From Piscinibacter sp047600445 (GTDB taxonomy: Bacteria > Pseudomonadota > Gammaproteobacteria > Burkholderiales > Burkholderiaceae_C), in assembly GCF_047600445.1 (NCBI RefSeq), contig NZ_JASGKT010000002.1, positions 868,001-932,000 of the forward strand: DNA of 64,000 nt. The letters are read 5' to 3'. The notes beneath the pieces were generated by a model. The model did no database searches. It worked only from the letters and a program-made list of their open reading frames with translations, and was not told the DNA's origin. This document shows, piece after piece, positions 7,812-15,782 of the stretch. Positions within the stretch are counted from its first letter, which is position 1; the number at the start of each line of letters is the position of its first letter. The position numbers and the translations under genes are program-made.

Positions 7812-7936
7812 GCCTAACGTAGAGCTGAGCCGCAGGCGCCGGTATGGCGCTTGGCCCGCCGGATGGATGATGGACCACTCCAGGAGGCGGACCAAGTGCC
7901 ATGCCGGTGCTTGTCGGCTCCAGCGAAGGGTTAGGC
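7812..7936 (-). repeat. attC of cassette 58
   Basis: Type I variant, 125 bp, GTAGAGCTGAG next to the R' core. Confidence 0.95.
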
Positions 7937-8007
7937 CGCACTCTTGGCGAGCCACGTGGCGACGGCGACTTCGCCCACCGCGAGATGCACCCACCAAGCT
8001 ATGCGTG

Positions 8008-8385
8008 CTACATGCCCAACTGTTGACGCTGGCGCCAACTTGCTGTTGCTACGAGGCCGAAGACCAGGAGAAGTGTGAACGATGCTAGACAGGAGACCTC
8101 CACGCCGATGCATCCCAAAGCTCTCACAGTGGAAGCGCCAGCAGCTAGAGCGAGGGCTGCGGTGGCGTAGAGGCCAAAGGAGCATTGACCATGCGCACTG
8201 GCTCAGCTGCGGAACACCTTGAGCAATGCGTGAGCGACTAATAAGCCAATGAGTGCTCCAACTGCGATGTAGACCTTGGCGTCGAGCCACGACCTGACAC
8301 CATTCAGGTGAGCCACTAGTGCCCCCGCGCCAGCACCAACTACTGCCAGGGCGCCCAGGGCTGGGCGATTGCCACGATGTTGCAT
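8008..8385 (-). pseudogene. Membrane protein split by an in-frame TGA (cassette 58)
   Basis: From the ATG at 8385 a 60-residue protein (MQHRGNRPALGALAVV...) with two hydrophobic stretches (about 8-26 and 38-56) ends at a TGA at 8203-8205. The same frame stays open for another 64 codons to a TAG at 8008-8010 and again encodes two long hydrophobic segments (TAALALAAGAS... and SCLASFTLLLVFGLVAT) with no good start codon. The simplest reading is a four-helix protein of about 125 residues interrupted by a nonsense change; two independent small proteins are possible. Confidence 0.45.
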
Positions 8386-8390
8386 GTGCG

Positions 8391-8450
8391 GCCTAACGCC
8401 TGAATTAAGCCGCCTTGCGAAGCAAGGTCGGCTTGAATGAATTGTTAGGC
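8391..8450 (-). repeat. attC of cassette 57 (short, 60 bp)
   Basis: GCCTAACGCCTGAATTAAGC paired with GCTTGAATGAATTGTTAGGC around CCGCCTTGCGAAGCAAGGTC; a compact attC unlike the 126-bp majority, most like the one at 20600-20659. Confidence 0.93.
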
Positions 8451-8816
8451 GGCGCCCCACAGCGCAATGCCGCCGATGGTGAACAGTACCAGCCAAGACA
8501 GATGCTTGCCACGAGTAATGAAGAGTGGAAGAAGGCCTGAAAGTATGAAGGTGACGCCAATGATGCGTAGCGTACCGGAAGTGGTGAGGTCGACCCGCCC
8601 GGCGTGCAACAGGAGTGCCCCAAAGCCGAACCATGCGACGGTGGTGATATGCCAAGCGAAACGCAATGTGCGGGTAGTGAACTCTGTATTGCCAAATAGC
8701 TTGGGCAGGTTGTCCCGCCGGAAGAGGCGGACAAGAATGTACCGCTCCCCAAGAACAGAGTGCGCAATACCGAGGGCGACTGCTAGGAATGCTGCAAGAT
8801 AGAGGAGTTCTTTCAT
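8445..8816 (-). CDS. Four-helix membrane protein (cassette 57)
   Basis: A 123-residue hydrophobic protein (MKELLYLAAFLAVALGIAHS...) with probable helices at about 4-22, 53-72, 80-98 and 104-121 and a basic cytoplasmic loop (RYILVRLFRRDNLPKLFG). Family not recognised. The stop TAA lies in the attC core and the start is four bases inside the other boundary, so the gene fills its cassette completely. Confidence 0.72.
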   Translation of the reverse strand: MKELLYLAAFLAVALGIAHSVLGERYILVRLFRRDNLPKLFGNTEFTTRTLRFAWHITTVAWFGFGALLLHAGRVDLTTSGTLRIIGVTFILSGLLPLFITRGKHLSWLVLFTIGGIALWGAA

Positions 8817-8820
8817 AGCC

Positions 8821-8877
8821 GCCTAACGTTGAAGATCAGCGTCGCCCGCAGGGTGACGTTGGATCGCCCGGTTAGGC
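8821..8877 (-). repeat. attC of cassette 56 (short, 57 bp)
   Basis: GCCTAACGTTGAAGATCAGC to GGATCGCCCGGTTAGGC with a GTCGCCCGC-AGGGTGAC hairpin in the middle; unrelated to the common attC types. Confidence 0.88.
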
Positions 8878-9709
8878 GTCATTGTGGGTCGAAGCCGGGC
8901 TGTCGGGGCTGCCGGGGGTGGACCCCCGGCTTGGAGTTCGGCCGGACCGCGCACGGCGAAGATGAGGGCATAGCCCGAAACCCGCAGGGTCTGGAACCCT
9001 TGGGTTCCAGATCGAGCCCTGCGCGGAGCGCGCGCAGCGCGCGGTCCGGCCGCCTCGAACTCGGTGCTACTTCCCGGGCCGCGCGCAGCGCGGCCTAGAT
9101 TTATCTACAGGACACTTAACGTACGGAACACAACGGACGGCGGTTTTTCCCTGGGAGGACAACCACCGGTGAGCGGCCCGCCGCAGGACGGGCAGCCCCC
9201 CGACACCCTGCCCTGGATTTCACGTGATGGGAAGCCATCGGTGAACTGCCCGCCGCAGGACGGGCAGTCCCCCACCACCATCACCCGTAAAAGTTGGTGA
9301 ACACCAACAAAACCACCATCCCCTTCAAACCCCCTAAAGAAGAAAACCCCAAAAAAATAAAACATAACGGCCCGGAAGGGCCAACACCCGAAAACCGAAC
9401 GGGCGCCCCTTGGGGACACCGGCGGCGGGGGTGCGGAGGGAAACGGGTCGCAGCTCGGGGCCCCGTGTCAAGGGTTGTTGTGGTCGGCGAAGCCGGGCGA
9501 GGGTGACCGGAGGCTGGGCGGGGCGGGCCCGACTGCGGAGGGCCCATCCCGGCCGGCCGCAGGGAGGTCGAGCCCGCAGTTCGACATGGGCTCAATCGCC
9601 CTTGATACGGGGGCTGCGGCCCGTAGGCTCGCCCTAGCCCCGCAGCGTATTGGGGCGCCCCCAAAGCCCAACAAGTCAGTGGACACCAACAAAGTCGGGC
9701 ATGCCAGAC
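8878..9709. other. Cassette 56: 832-bp hairpin-rich insert without recognisable gene
   Basis: No convincing gene on either strand. The first 230 bases are dense in inverted repeats: 8-bp arms at 8911-8930 (GCCGGGGG/CCCCCGGC), 10-bp arms at 8990-8999 and 9002-9011, and a long pair 8936-8952 with 9039-9060 that encloses the second hairpin. Two related palindromes follow at about 9174 and 9246. An A/C-rich tract (9296-9370) and another GC-rich stretch complete it. Composition differs from all other cassettes. It may encode structured RNA, be a chain of chromosomal palindromic elements, or be a captured fragment. Confidence 0.6.
9174..9267. repeat. Pair of related palindromic units
   Basis: Two copies of a GCCCGCCGCAGGACGGGC hairpin, at about 9174-9195 and 9246-9267, each followed by a C-rich run. 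The paired CPSCGG motifs in one minus-strand frame are a by-product of this repeat. Confidence 0.6.
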
Positions 9710-9836
9710 GCCTAACGTTTGAGCTGAGGGGCGGGCGCCGGTAAGACGGCTTGGCCGCGAGGCGGATGATAGACAGTGAACGCCTCGCGGCCAAGCTGGC
9801 TTGCCGGTGGCCGTCCCCTCGAGCGACCAGTTAGGC
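9710..9836 (-). repeat. attC of cassette 55
   Basis: Type II, 127 bp. Confidence 0.95.
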
Positions 9837-10212
9837 AGCGGGTTTTCTGGTGACGGACAGCCAGGCTACCAGGCAGCGGTGTTGAGCAGCCTTGGTTGAC
9901 GCTGCAACCTTGCGAGAAGCCCCGGGGCGACTTGACTTGGCTGAGAGCACCACCAAAGCCACTTGATTGACGAAGGGCAAGCTGCCGTTGCCAAGGACGC
10001 AGGGCTGGGGAGGCGAGCTTGGCCGAGGCGCTGGCCTTATGGCACCAACGGTGCCCAAGTTGCCAAAGCGCAAGACGATGAACCCTAGCGGTGAGTTCGT
10101 TGAAACGCGAACCGCAACCGCTGCACACCCGATTTGCTGCTGCCGGCGCCCAGTGCAGCGACCGAGCTTTGGTATTCAGCAAAGCGACGAGTACCAACCG
10201 AACTGACCTGCT
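9837..10212 (-). repeat. Reiterated 376-bp cassette, copy 1 (cassette 55)
   Basis: First of seven copies (others at 12774, 18913, 29194, 35443, 36512, 38750). An 80-codon minus frame (MRFGNLGTVGAIRPAPR..., 9831-10073) ends at the attC TAA; its C-terminal frame is also open in the diverged relative at 24334, which hints at coding. No motif recognised; a non-coding RNA is equally possible. This copy and the one at 12774 look identical. Confidence 0.75.
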
Positions 10213-10340
10213 GCCTAACGTTTGAGCTGAGGGGCGGACGCCGGTGAGGCGGCTTGGCCCGCGAGGCGGATGATAAACAGCGAGCGCCTCGCGGGCCAAG
10301 TGCCATGCCGGTGCACGTCGGCTCCAGCGAAGGGTTAGGC
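10213..10340 (-). repeat. attC of cassette 54 (type II/I chimera)
   Basis: 128 bp; left arm GAGGGGCGGACGCCGG is type II while the right arm GGGCCAAGTGCCATGCCGG is type I. The same chimera occurs at 13150-13277. Confidence 0.92.
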
Positions 10341-10724
10341 AGCGGGTTTTGCTCGTGGCAGACAGCCGCGGCGCGAGACAGGAGCATTGAGCAGCCTGAA
10401 CCGAGACCATAGACCTGCGAAGAGCCGCAGCCTGGTTTTGCTTGGGCGAGAGCACCACCAAAGCGGATTGGTTTGGCGATGAACACGACACCACAGCTAC
10501 CGGGGCTGCTGCAAGACCAAGGCCGCAACCGTGGCTGAGGCCCTGACCGCGCAAAGCTCACAGTGGCTGAGCTGCCGAAGCGCAAGGCGATGAACCTGAG
10601 AGGTGGCTTGTTGATGCGCGAACCGCTACTGCTGCCCGACTTACTGCTCTGCTCCAACACCCCGCACAGTGATGGCGTTTTGGTATTCAGCAGCGCAGCG
10701 AGCACCAAACCGACTCTGCCTGCT
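10341..10724 (-). repeat. Diverged relative of the reiterated cassette, copy 1 (cassette 54)
   Basis: Shares the first bases after attC (AGCGGGTTTT) and many segments with the seven-copy family but is clearly diverged; its nearest relative is 24334-24717. A minus frame encoding SALVVLSPKQNQAAALRR aligns with ALVVLSAKSSRPGASRK of the main family. No start codon or function can be assigned. Confidence 0.6.
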
Positions 10725-10795
10725 GCCTAACGTTTGAGCTGAGGGGCGGCCAAGCCGGCTTGCCGGTGGCCGTCCCCTCGAGCGACCAGTTAGGC
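10725..10795 (-). repeat. attC of cassette 53 (internally deleted, 71 bp)
   Basis: Starts GCCTAACGTTTGAGCTGAGG and ends CGAGCGACCAGTTAGGC like type II, but 56 central bases are missing: GGGGCGG runs directly into CCAAGCCGGCTTGCC. The outer arms can still pair. Confidence 0.9.
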
Positions 10796-10805
10796 GGCGC
10801 TGGGC

Positions 10806-11104
10806 CTAGACAACAGGCTGCTGACCTCTGCTCTCATGCCAGAAGGCAAGAACACGAAGCTGTTCGTCGGAGGAGAGGTAGTAGACGAAGTACTTAATTC
10901 GGCTGAGGTAGAGGCGGCGCACGCCAGGCGTTCGAGCTCCCTCGTACCGGGCTCCGATTCCTGGTTGCTCAGCCAGCAAGGCAATGGCTTCTCGGAAGTC
11001 CGTGGCGACAGCGCCAGGTGCCGCAGTTCGGTTCTCCTGCCACCACGTGGCTGCTTGGCGCACTGAGCAGCCGCTCGGGCGGAAACGAGAACCTTGCGAG
11101 CCAT
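10806..11104 (-). pseudogene. Frameshifted ParE-type toxin (cassette 53)
   Basis: Near-identical to the intact toxin gene at 878-1177, but one base is lost at about 11062 (CGCACTGAG instead of CGCACCTGAG). The first 14 residues are correct, then the frame changes; the original frame resumes only without a start. The toxin is therefore inactive while the antitoxin upstream is intact. Another difference at about 10863 (TTCGTCGG for CTCGTCGG) is a substitution. Confidence 0.85.
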
Positions 11105-11112
11105 TCGCAGGG

Positions 11113-11328
11113 CTAGTTCGGGAGGGAAGCCAGCAGTTCTTCGAGCGAGACAGCCTCGCCACGGTCGATCTCCGCCATAGCGGCGAGCAACTCGTCTTCC
11201 TGCTGAGGCGTCAGGCGAAAACCTTCATCCGCGCCGCGGGTCACAACTGTGACGACGGCGCCTTCCGGGAGTGGAACACCTTCCAGGACGATTTTGCCGT
11301 TGACGACGGTACCGGTGGCGACTTGCAT
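11113..11328 (-). CDS. Orphaned antitoxin of the frameshifted ParE pair (cassette 53)
   Basis: A 71-residue protein identical by eye to the antitoxin at 1186-1401 (MQVATGTVVNGKIV...). Its own toxin gene is frameshifted, so this copy can only act as a free antitoxin, possibly neutralising the toxin of cassette 69. Confidence 0.75.
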   Translation of the reverse strand: MQVATGTVVNGKIVLEGVPLPEGAVVTVVTRGADEGFRLTPQQEDELLAAMAEIDRGEAVSLEELLASLPN

Positions 11329-11373
11329 GTGGCGAATGGTACTCCTTGCTGCAATGAAGGCGGATGCCGCGCC

Positions 11374-11502
11374 GCCTAACGTTCGAGCTAACCGGCCTGC
11401 GGAGGCAGACGCCGGCTGGCCGCGGAAGGACGATAACAAACATGGCCTGGAGCGGCCAGGCGGTGGCTGCCGTAGCGGATCCGGTTGAGCGAGGGGTTAG
11501 GC
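11374..11502 (-). repeat. attC of cassette 52
   Basis: Type III, 129 bp. Confidence 0.95.
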
Positions 11503-11518
11503 CTCACGCGCGACCCAA

Positions 11519-11974
11519 CTACCAAAACTGCATTTGACGAAGTGGCAGGCTTACTGGCGTAGGGAAGCCGGCTACTCGATCTTGCCAGTAGCGGCCACTG
11601 AGGACAGGAGGAAAGACGGTCTTGTCCTTGATCTCTTCTGGTGTGAGCCAAGCTGCTTCAACGATGAACTCGGCCACCGTCTCCGGATGGCTGACATCAA
11701 GTGAGCCACCAAGTAGCGAAGCAGTGAACCAAAACTTGACGTGCCGGCACTCAGGGTTGACCAGTTCTTCGATGTAGATCAGCTTGGACACATGAATGTC
11801 CAGTCCTGATTCTTCCTTTGCTTCGCGCGCGGCAGCAGCTTCTAAGCTCTCATCGTCTTTGACGCCGCCTCCAGGCGCCACCCAGAAGTCGTACTTGCCA
11901 ATCCTGCGGTGCCGAACAAGGAGTACGCGGCCTTCGTTCTCGACGATTGCGCCGGCGGAGATGCGATGGAGCAT
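11519..11974 (-). CDS. NUDIX hydrolase (cassette 52)
   Basis: A 151-residue protein with a complete Nudix box at about residues 35-58: GGGVKDDESLEAAAAREAKEE, that is G-x5-E-x7-REA-x-EE-x-G with the metal-binding REAKEE. The N-terminal strand ISAGAIVENEGRVLLVRH and the WVAPGGG approach are typical. Such enzymes hydrolyse nucleoside diphosphate-linked compounds; the substrate cannot be told from sequence. NUDIX cassettes are known from other integrons. Confidence 0.92.
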   Translation of the reverse strand: MLHRISAGAIVENEGRVLLVRHRRIGKYDFWVAPGGGVKDDESLEAAAAREAKEESGLDIHVSKLIYIEELVNPECRHVKFWFTASLLGGSLDVSHPETVAEFIVEAAWLTPEEIKDKTVFPPVLSGRYWQDRVAGFPTPVSLPLRQMQFW

Positions 11975-11985
11975 GTTGTTGTGAG

Positions 11986-12115
11986 GCCTAACGTTCGAGC
12001 TAACCGGCCTGCGGAGGCAGACGGCGCTTGGCCGCGCAAGGACAATTTAACACTGTGGCCTGGAGCGGCCAAGCGACGGCTGCCGTAGCGGGTCCGGTTG
12101 AGCGAGGGGTTAGGC
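11986..12115 (-). repeat. attC of cassette 51
   Basis: Type III, 130 bp; identical to the attC at 14444-14573. Confidence 0.95.
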
Positions 12116-12643
12116 CGCATTCGCGCGCTGTGCTTCGCGGCGAGTAATGTAGTGCCACTGAAGAGTGATGAGGTATGAAAGGAGTAGCCAGAGCAGTGCG
12201 AAGAACGCATGGCTCTCCCGCTGCAACTGTTGATACTGGACCTTTGTAATCTCGAACTCAGGTTGCTTGTTTAGTGAGAGCCAGTATCTTCCTTTGCTTT
12301 CGCTCCAGTTCTTGCTATGTACGGCTGTTCCATCCGGCAAGGTTCCAAAATCGAATTGAACATTCTTGGTCGAGTATGCGGCGATTGCCGCTGCGATGAT
12401 GCCAAGAATGATCAAAGTTCTGGGTATCGGAAGGAAGGCGTGCCAAACCTCTGACCATGTAGACTTGAGCTTCCTTATTCGCAGGCTTCCCAAAATTCCG
12501 AGCATGATGACCGCGATATGAATCCAGAAGAGCAGCGGGAAGAACTCAGTTGCTGCCTCGATGGGTGCTATCAAACAGGCGAACGCGCTCGCCGTGAGAA
12601 CGCATACTGAAGCGATGGTGAGAGTTCGAGATGCTATGGTCAT
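12110..12643 (-). CDS. Four-helix membrane protein (cassette 51)
   Basis: A 177-residue protein with hydrophobic stretches at about residues 9-27, 35-54, 76-94 and 148-165. Between the third and fourth lies a polar segment of about 55 residues (TKNVQFDFGTLPDGTAVHSK...). Family not recognised. The start is three bases from the boundary and the stop is the attC TAA, so it fills the cassette. An identical copy lies in cassette 47 (14568-15101), only 2 kb away. Its AT content is higher than that of most neighbours. Confidence 0.7.
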   Translation of the reverse strand: MTIASRTLTIASVCVLTASAFACLIAPIEAATEFFPLLFWIHIAVIMLGILGSLRIRKLKSTWSEVWHAFLPIPRTLIILGIIAAAIAAYSTKNVQFDFGTLPDGTAVHSKNWSESKGRYWLSLNKQPEFEITKVQYQQLQRESHAFFALLWLLLSYLITLQWHYITRREAQRANAA

Positions 12644-12646
12644 GCG

Positions 12647-12773
12647 GCCTAACGTTTGAGCTGAGGGGCGGGCGCCGGTAAGCCGGCTTGGCCGCGAGGC
12701 GGATGATAGACAGTGAACGCCTCGCGGCCAAGCTGGCTTGCCGGTGGCCGTCCCCTCGAGCGACCAGTTAGGC
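12647..12773 (-). repeat. attC of cassette 50
   Basis: Type II, 127 bp. Confidence 0.95.
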
Positions 12774-13149
12774 AGCGGGTTTTCTGGTGACGGACAGCCA
12801 GGCTACCAGGCAGCGGTGTTGAGCAGCCTTGGTTGACGCTGCAACCTTGCGAGAAGCCCCGGGGCGACTTGACTTGGCTGAGAGCACCACCAAAGCCACT
12901 TGATTGACGAAGGGCAAGCTGCCGTTGCCAAGGACGCAGGGCTGGGGAGGCGAGCTTGGCCGAGGCGCTGGCCTTATGGCACCAACGGTGCCCAAGTTGC
13001 CAAAGCGCAAGACGATGAACCCTAGCGGTGAGTTCGTTGAAACGCGAACCGCAACCGCTGCACACCCGATTTGCTGCTGCCGGCGCCCAGTGCAGCGACC
13101 GAGCTTTGGTATTCAGCAAAGCGACGAGTACCAACCGAACTGACCTGCT
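12774..13149 (-). repeat. Reiterated 376-bp cassette, copy 2 (cassette 50)
   Basis: Identical by eye to copy 1. It is followed by the GTTAGGG cassette 49, the same order as copy 5 and cassette 12, so the two-cassette block seems to have been duplicated together. Confidence 0.8.
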
Positions 13150-13277
13150 GCCTAACGTTTGAGCTGAGGGGCGGACGCCGGTGAGGCGGCTTGGCCCGCG
13201 AGGCGGATGATAAACAGCGAGCGCCTCGCGGGCCAAGTGCCATGCCGGTGCACGTCGGCTCCAGCGAAGGGTTAGGG
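13150..13277 (-). repeat. attC of cassette 49 (R'' GTTAGGG, chimera)
   Basis: 128 bp, same chimeric arms as 10213-10340; ends in GTTAGGG instead of GTTAGGC, matching the GTTAGGG at the other end of this cassette. Confidence 0.92.
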
Positions 13278-13398
13278 CTCACTGGTTGGGTGGCTCAGTG
13301 GTTGGGTGGCTCAGTGGTTGCCGTAGCGCAAACGCGAGGGACGTACCCGGCGCCTGAGGCGACCAAGGCACAGCACAACGAGTTGCCCCAGGCGGCTA

Positions 13399-13608
13399 CT
13401 AAGCCGTACCGCCGCTTGAGGACGACTCAGACGTATGCGCTGAACCGAGGGGTTTGTCCTGCTCGACCGGAGCGAATGGCCCCTGAGTTTGTTGCTTGAG
13501 GTAGCGCTCGCCAGCGGGAGAGTTGAATGCCTTGGAGAGCTTGGCAAACGCCAGCACCAGGACGACCACCGCGCAAGCTATTGCGGCCCACTGCATGGAA
13601 TGGCTCAT
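13399..13608 (-). CDS. Small single-helix membrane protein (cassette 49)
   Basis: A 69-residue protein (MSHSMQWAAIACAVV...) with one membrane helix at about residues 7-24 and a polar, serine-rich tail ending SSSSGGTA. AAGGAGAG seven bases before the ATG is a strong ribosome site and decides the start over an ATG two codons upstream. Family not recognised. A close paralogue lies at 36049-36258 in cassette 12; the differences are mostly conservative, suggesting selection on the protein. Confidence 0.68.
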   Translation of the reverse strand: MSHSMQWAAIACAVVVLVLAFAKLSKAFNSPAGERYLKQQTQGPFAPVEQDKPLGSAHTSESSSSGGTA

Positions 13609-13734
13609 TGGCACTCTCCTTGGCTCTAGGACGGATGATGCACGAAAGTGGGCCGGCTTGGGCCACTGCTTGCCTGACCTTCTGCCCGATGAACAGCCAA
13701 GCTCGGCGAGCTGCGCTGGCGCTGCTGCTGTGAG

Positions 13735-13861
13735 CCCTAACGTTTGAGCTGAGGGGCGGACGCCGGTGAGGCGGCTTGGCCGTGAGGCGGATGATAGACA
13801 GCGAGCGCCTCGCGGCCAAGCTGGCTTGCCGGTGGCCGTCCCCTCCAGCGAAGGGTTAGGC
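13735..13861 (-). repeat. attC of cassette 48
   Basis: Type II, 127 bp; its R' side reads CCCTAAC because the neighbouring cassette 49 carries the GTTAGGG core. Confidence 0.93.
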
Positions 13862-13870
13862 CTCGCTTGC

Positions 13871-14164
13871 TTACGAGCGCCCGCGCCAGTAGCCGGGCCT
13901 ACGGCTCTGGTGGGCTATGGCGATGATGCGCAGCGCGGCCAGCGACTCGTGATAGACGATGCTGTATGGGAAGCGCCGCATCGGAAGTCTGCGCAATGGG
14001 CCGCGCCACCGCGCGCCAAGCTTTGGATGCTCGCGGAGCAACTCGACCGCGTGGTGAAACTCGGCAATGAAGGCCTCGCCCAGCACTGCATTGGCCTCCT
14101 TGGCGTAGAAGGAGGCACCATCGACAAGCTCTGCTTCCGCCAGGGGATGGATTGAGAAGATCAT
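13871..14164 (-). CDS. RelE/ParE-family toxin (cassette 48)
   Basis: A 97-residue protein: IHPLAEAELVDGASFYAKE, FHHAVELLREHPKLGARW, LRRLPMRRFPYSIVYHE and LRIIAIAHQSRRPGYW are the successive helices and strands of the ParE/RelE fold; the ending HxxRxPxYW is typical of this subgroup. It overlaps the antitoxin stop by four bases. A copy identical by eye lies in cassette 27 (26623-26916). Confidence 0.88.
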   Translation of the reverse strand: MIFSIHPLAEAELVDGASFYAKEANAVLGEAFIAEFHHAVELLREHPKLGARWRGPLRRLPMRRFPYSIVYHESLAALRIIAIAHQSRRPGYWRGRS

Positions 14165-14385
14165 CGGATCGCGTTGCGAGCGCGAGCGATGGCGGCTTCA
14201 ATCGGAATGGCAGCAACGGTCCCGGCCTCGAGTTCGGCGAGGCGGCGTTGAGCTTCCGTGGCCCACTCTTCCTCGATCGACGTGTCGGCAGACAGGCTGG
14301 CGAGCAACCGATCGGCAAGCTGCGCGCGTTCCTCAGGTGCGAGGCGCAGTGCCTGTACTTCCAGGTCGGTAACGGTGCTGGGCAT
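14161..14385 (-). CDS. Addiction-module antitoxin (cassette 48)
   Basis: A 74-residue helical acidic protein (MPSTVTDLEVQALRLAPEER...) matching the short addiction-module family that precedes ParE-type toxins: LxPEERAQLADRLLASL followed by EEEWATEAQRRLAELEAG. First gene of the cassette; the ATG at 14385 was preferred over one 12 codons upstream because it matches the usual family length. Confidence 0.85.
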   Translation of the reverse strand: MPSTVTDLEVQALRLAPEERAQLADRLLASLSADTSIEEEWATEAQRRLAELEAGTVAAIPIEAAIARARNAIR

Positions 14386-14443
14386 GCGACTACTCCTCGG
14401 AACCAGAACTGCGCGAATCATACGCGCCCGCGTTGCCTGCGAG

Positions 14444-14573
14444 GCCTAACGTTCGAGCTAACCGGCCTGCGGAGGCAGACGGCGCTTGGCCGCGCAAGGA
14501 CAATTTAACACTGTGGCCTGGAGCGGCCAAGCGACGGCTGCCGTAGCGGGTCCGGTTGAGCGAGGGGTTAGGC
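14444..14573 (-). repeat. attC of cassette 47
   Basis: Type III, 130 bp; duplicate of the attC at 11986-12115. Confidence 0.95.
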
Positions 14574-15101
14574 CGCATTCGCGCGCTGTGCTTCGCGGCG
14601 AGTAATGTAGTGCCACTGAAGAGTGATGAGGTATGAAAGGAGTAGCCAGAGCAGTGCGAAGAACGCATGGCTCTCCCGCTGCAACTGTTGATACTGGACC
14701 TTTGTAATCTCGAACTCAGGTTGCTTGTTTAGTGAGAGCCAGTATCTTCCTTTGCTTTCGCTCCAGTTCTTGCTATGTACGGCTGTTCCATCCGGCAAGG
14801 TTCCAAAATCGAATTGAACATTCTTGGTCGAGTATGCGGCGATTGCCGCTGCGATGATGCCAAGAATGATCAAAGTTCTGGGTATCGGAAGGAAGGCGTG
14901 CCAAACCTCTGACCATGTAGACTTGAGCTTCCTTATTCGCAGGCTTCCCAAAATTCCGAGCATGATGACCGCGATATGAATCCAGAAGAGCAGCGGGAAG
15001 AACTCAGTTGCTGCCTCGATGGGTGCTATCAAACAGGCGAACGCGCTCGCCGTGAGAACGCATACTGAAGCGATGGTGAGAGTTCGAGATGCTATGGTCA
15101 T
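14568..15101 (-). CDS. Four-helix membrane protein, duplicate (cassette 47)
   Basis: A 177-residue protein identical to the product of cassette 51 (12110-12643); the attC is also identical. Exact identity over about 660 bases means a very recent copying event or gene conversion. Function unknown. Confidence 0.7.
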   Translation of the reverse strand: MTIASRTLTIASVCVLTASAFACLIAPIEAATEFFPLLFWIHIAVIMLGILGSLRIRKLKSTWSEVWHAFLPIPRTLIILGIIAAAIAAYSTKNVQFDFGTLPDGTAVHSKNWSESKGRYWLSLNKQPEFEITKVQYQQLQRESHAFFALLWLLLSYLITLQWHYITRREAQRANAA

Positions 15102-15104
15102 GCG

Positions 15105-15231
15105 GCCTAACGTTTGAGCTGAGGGGCGGACGCCGGCGAGACGGCTTGGCCGCGAGGCGGATGATAGACAGCGAGCGCCTCGCGGCCAAGCTGGCTTGCC
15201 GGTGGCCGTCCCCTCCAGCGAAGGGTTAGGC
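15105..15231 (-). repeat. attC of cassette 46
   Basis: Type II, 127 bp. Confidence 0.95.
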
Positions 15232-15263
15232 GTCGTTGCATGAGTGAGACGGTGGTCGCATGC

Positions 15264-15626
15264 TCAACGAATGAAGAGTTCGAGAAGACCGCTGACCCCA
15301 TAAACCACGCTGAGTATGACGAACACTAGCGAGACGCCAGTGCAAACCAGATTGGCTTTCGTGCGAAGCGAGGGATGCTGCCGCAGGGCGGGTAATAGCG
15401 CTCTGAGCGAGAGGAACGAGAACACCGTGCCAACGATGAGCAGAACGAAGAATGCTCCTAGTAGTAATGCGCCTTCCGCGTGAATGTTCCACACGTGCCC
15501 ATTGATCTCGGCCAGCCATGCACCGAGCAGTAGCGTTGCTGGTAGCGCTGGTGGCCACAGGAGTTGCAGCTTCGGGAACTCGGCTGGGTCAGGCGGGATG
15601 GTTCGGAATTCCATGTCCACTCGCAA
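15264..15626 (-). CDS. Three-helix membrane protein (cassette 46)
   Basis: A 120-residue protein (MRVDMEFRTIPPDP...) with a polar N-terminus of about 20 residues and hydrophobic segments at about 23-41, 52-76 and 92-116. MEFRTIPP, four residues in, is an alternative start. Family not recognised. Confidence 0.63.
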   Translation of the reverse strand: MRVDMEFRTIPPDPAEFPKLQLLWPPALPATLLLGAWLAEINGHVWNIHAEGALLLGAFFVLLIVGTVFSFLSLRALLPALRQHPSLRTKANLVCTGVSLVFVILSVVYGVSGLLELFIR

Positions 15627-15671
15627 GATGGTTCAGCAGCGTGATGCAAGCGCTCTGCGGCAGCTTGCGAC

Positions 15672-15782
15672 GCCTAACGTGCGACATGAGCGGCAGCCGA
15701 CAGCAGGCCGCGCGGAGGCAACAATGCGCAGCTGCTGTAGCGCGGCCTGCTGTTGGCTGTCCGCTCGATGAAGAGGTTAGGC
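15672..15782 (-). repeat. attC of cassette 45 (type V, 111 bp)
   Basis: GTGCGACATGAGCGGCAGCC left arm with GCGGCCTGCTGTTGGCTGTC right arm; related to 30956-31066. Confidence 0.93.

Noticed and set aside
9105..9419. Minus frame with two CPSCGG motifs resembling a zinc ribbon
   Set aside because: The motifs come from a repeated palindrome (about 9174 and 9246); the rest has no zinc-protein features and no start of quality.
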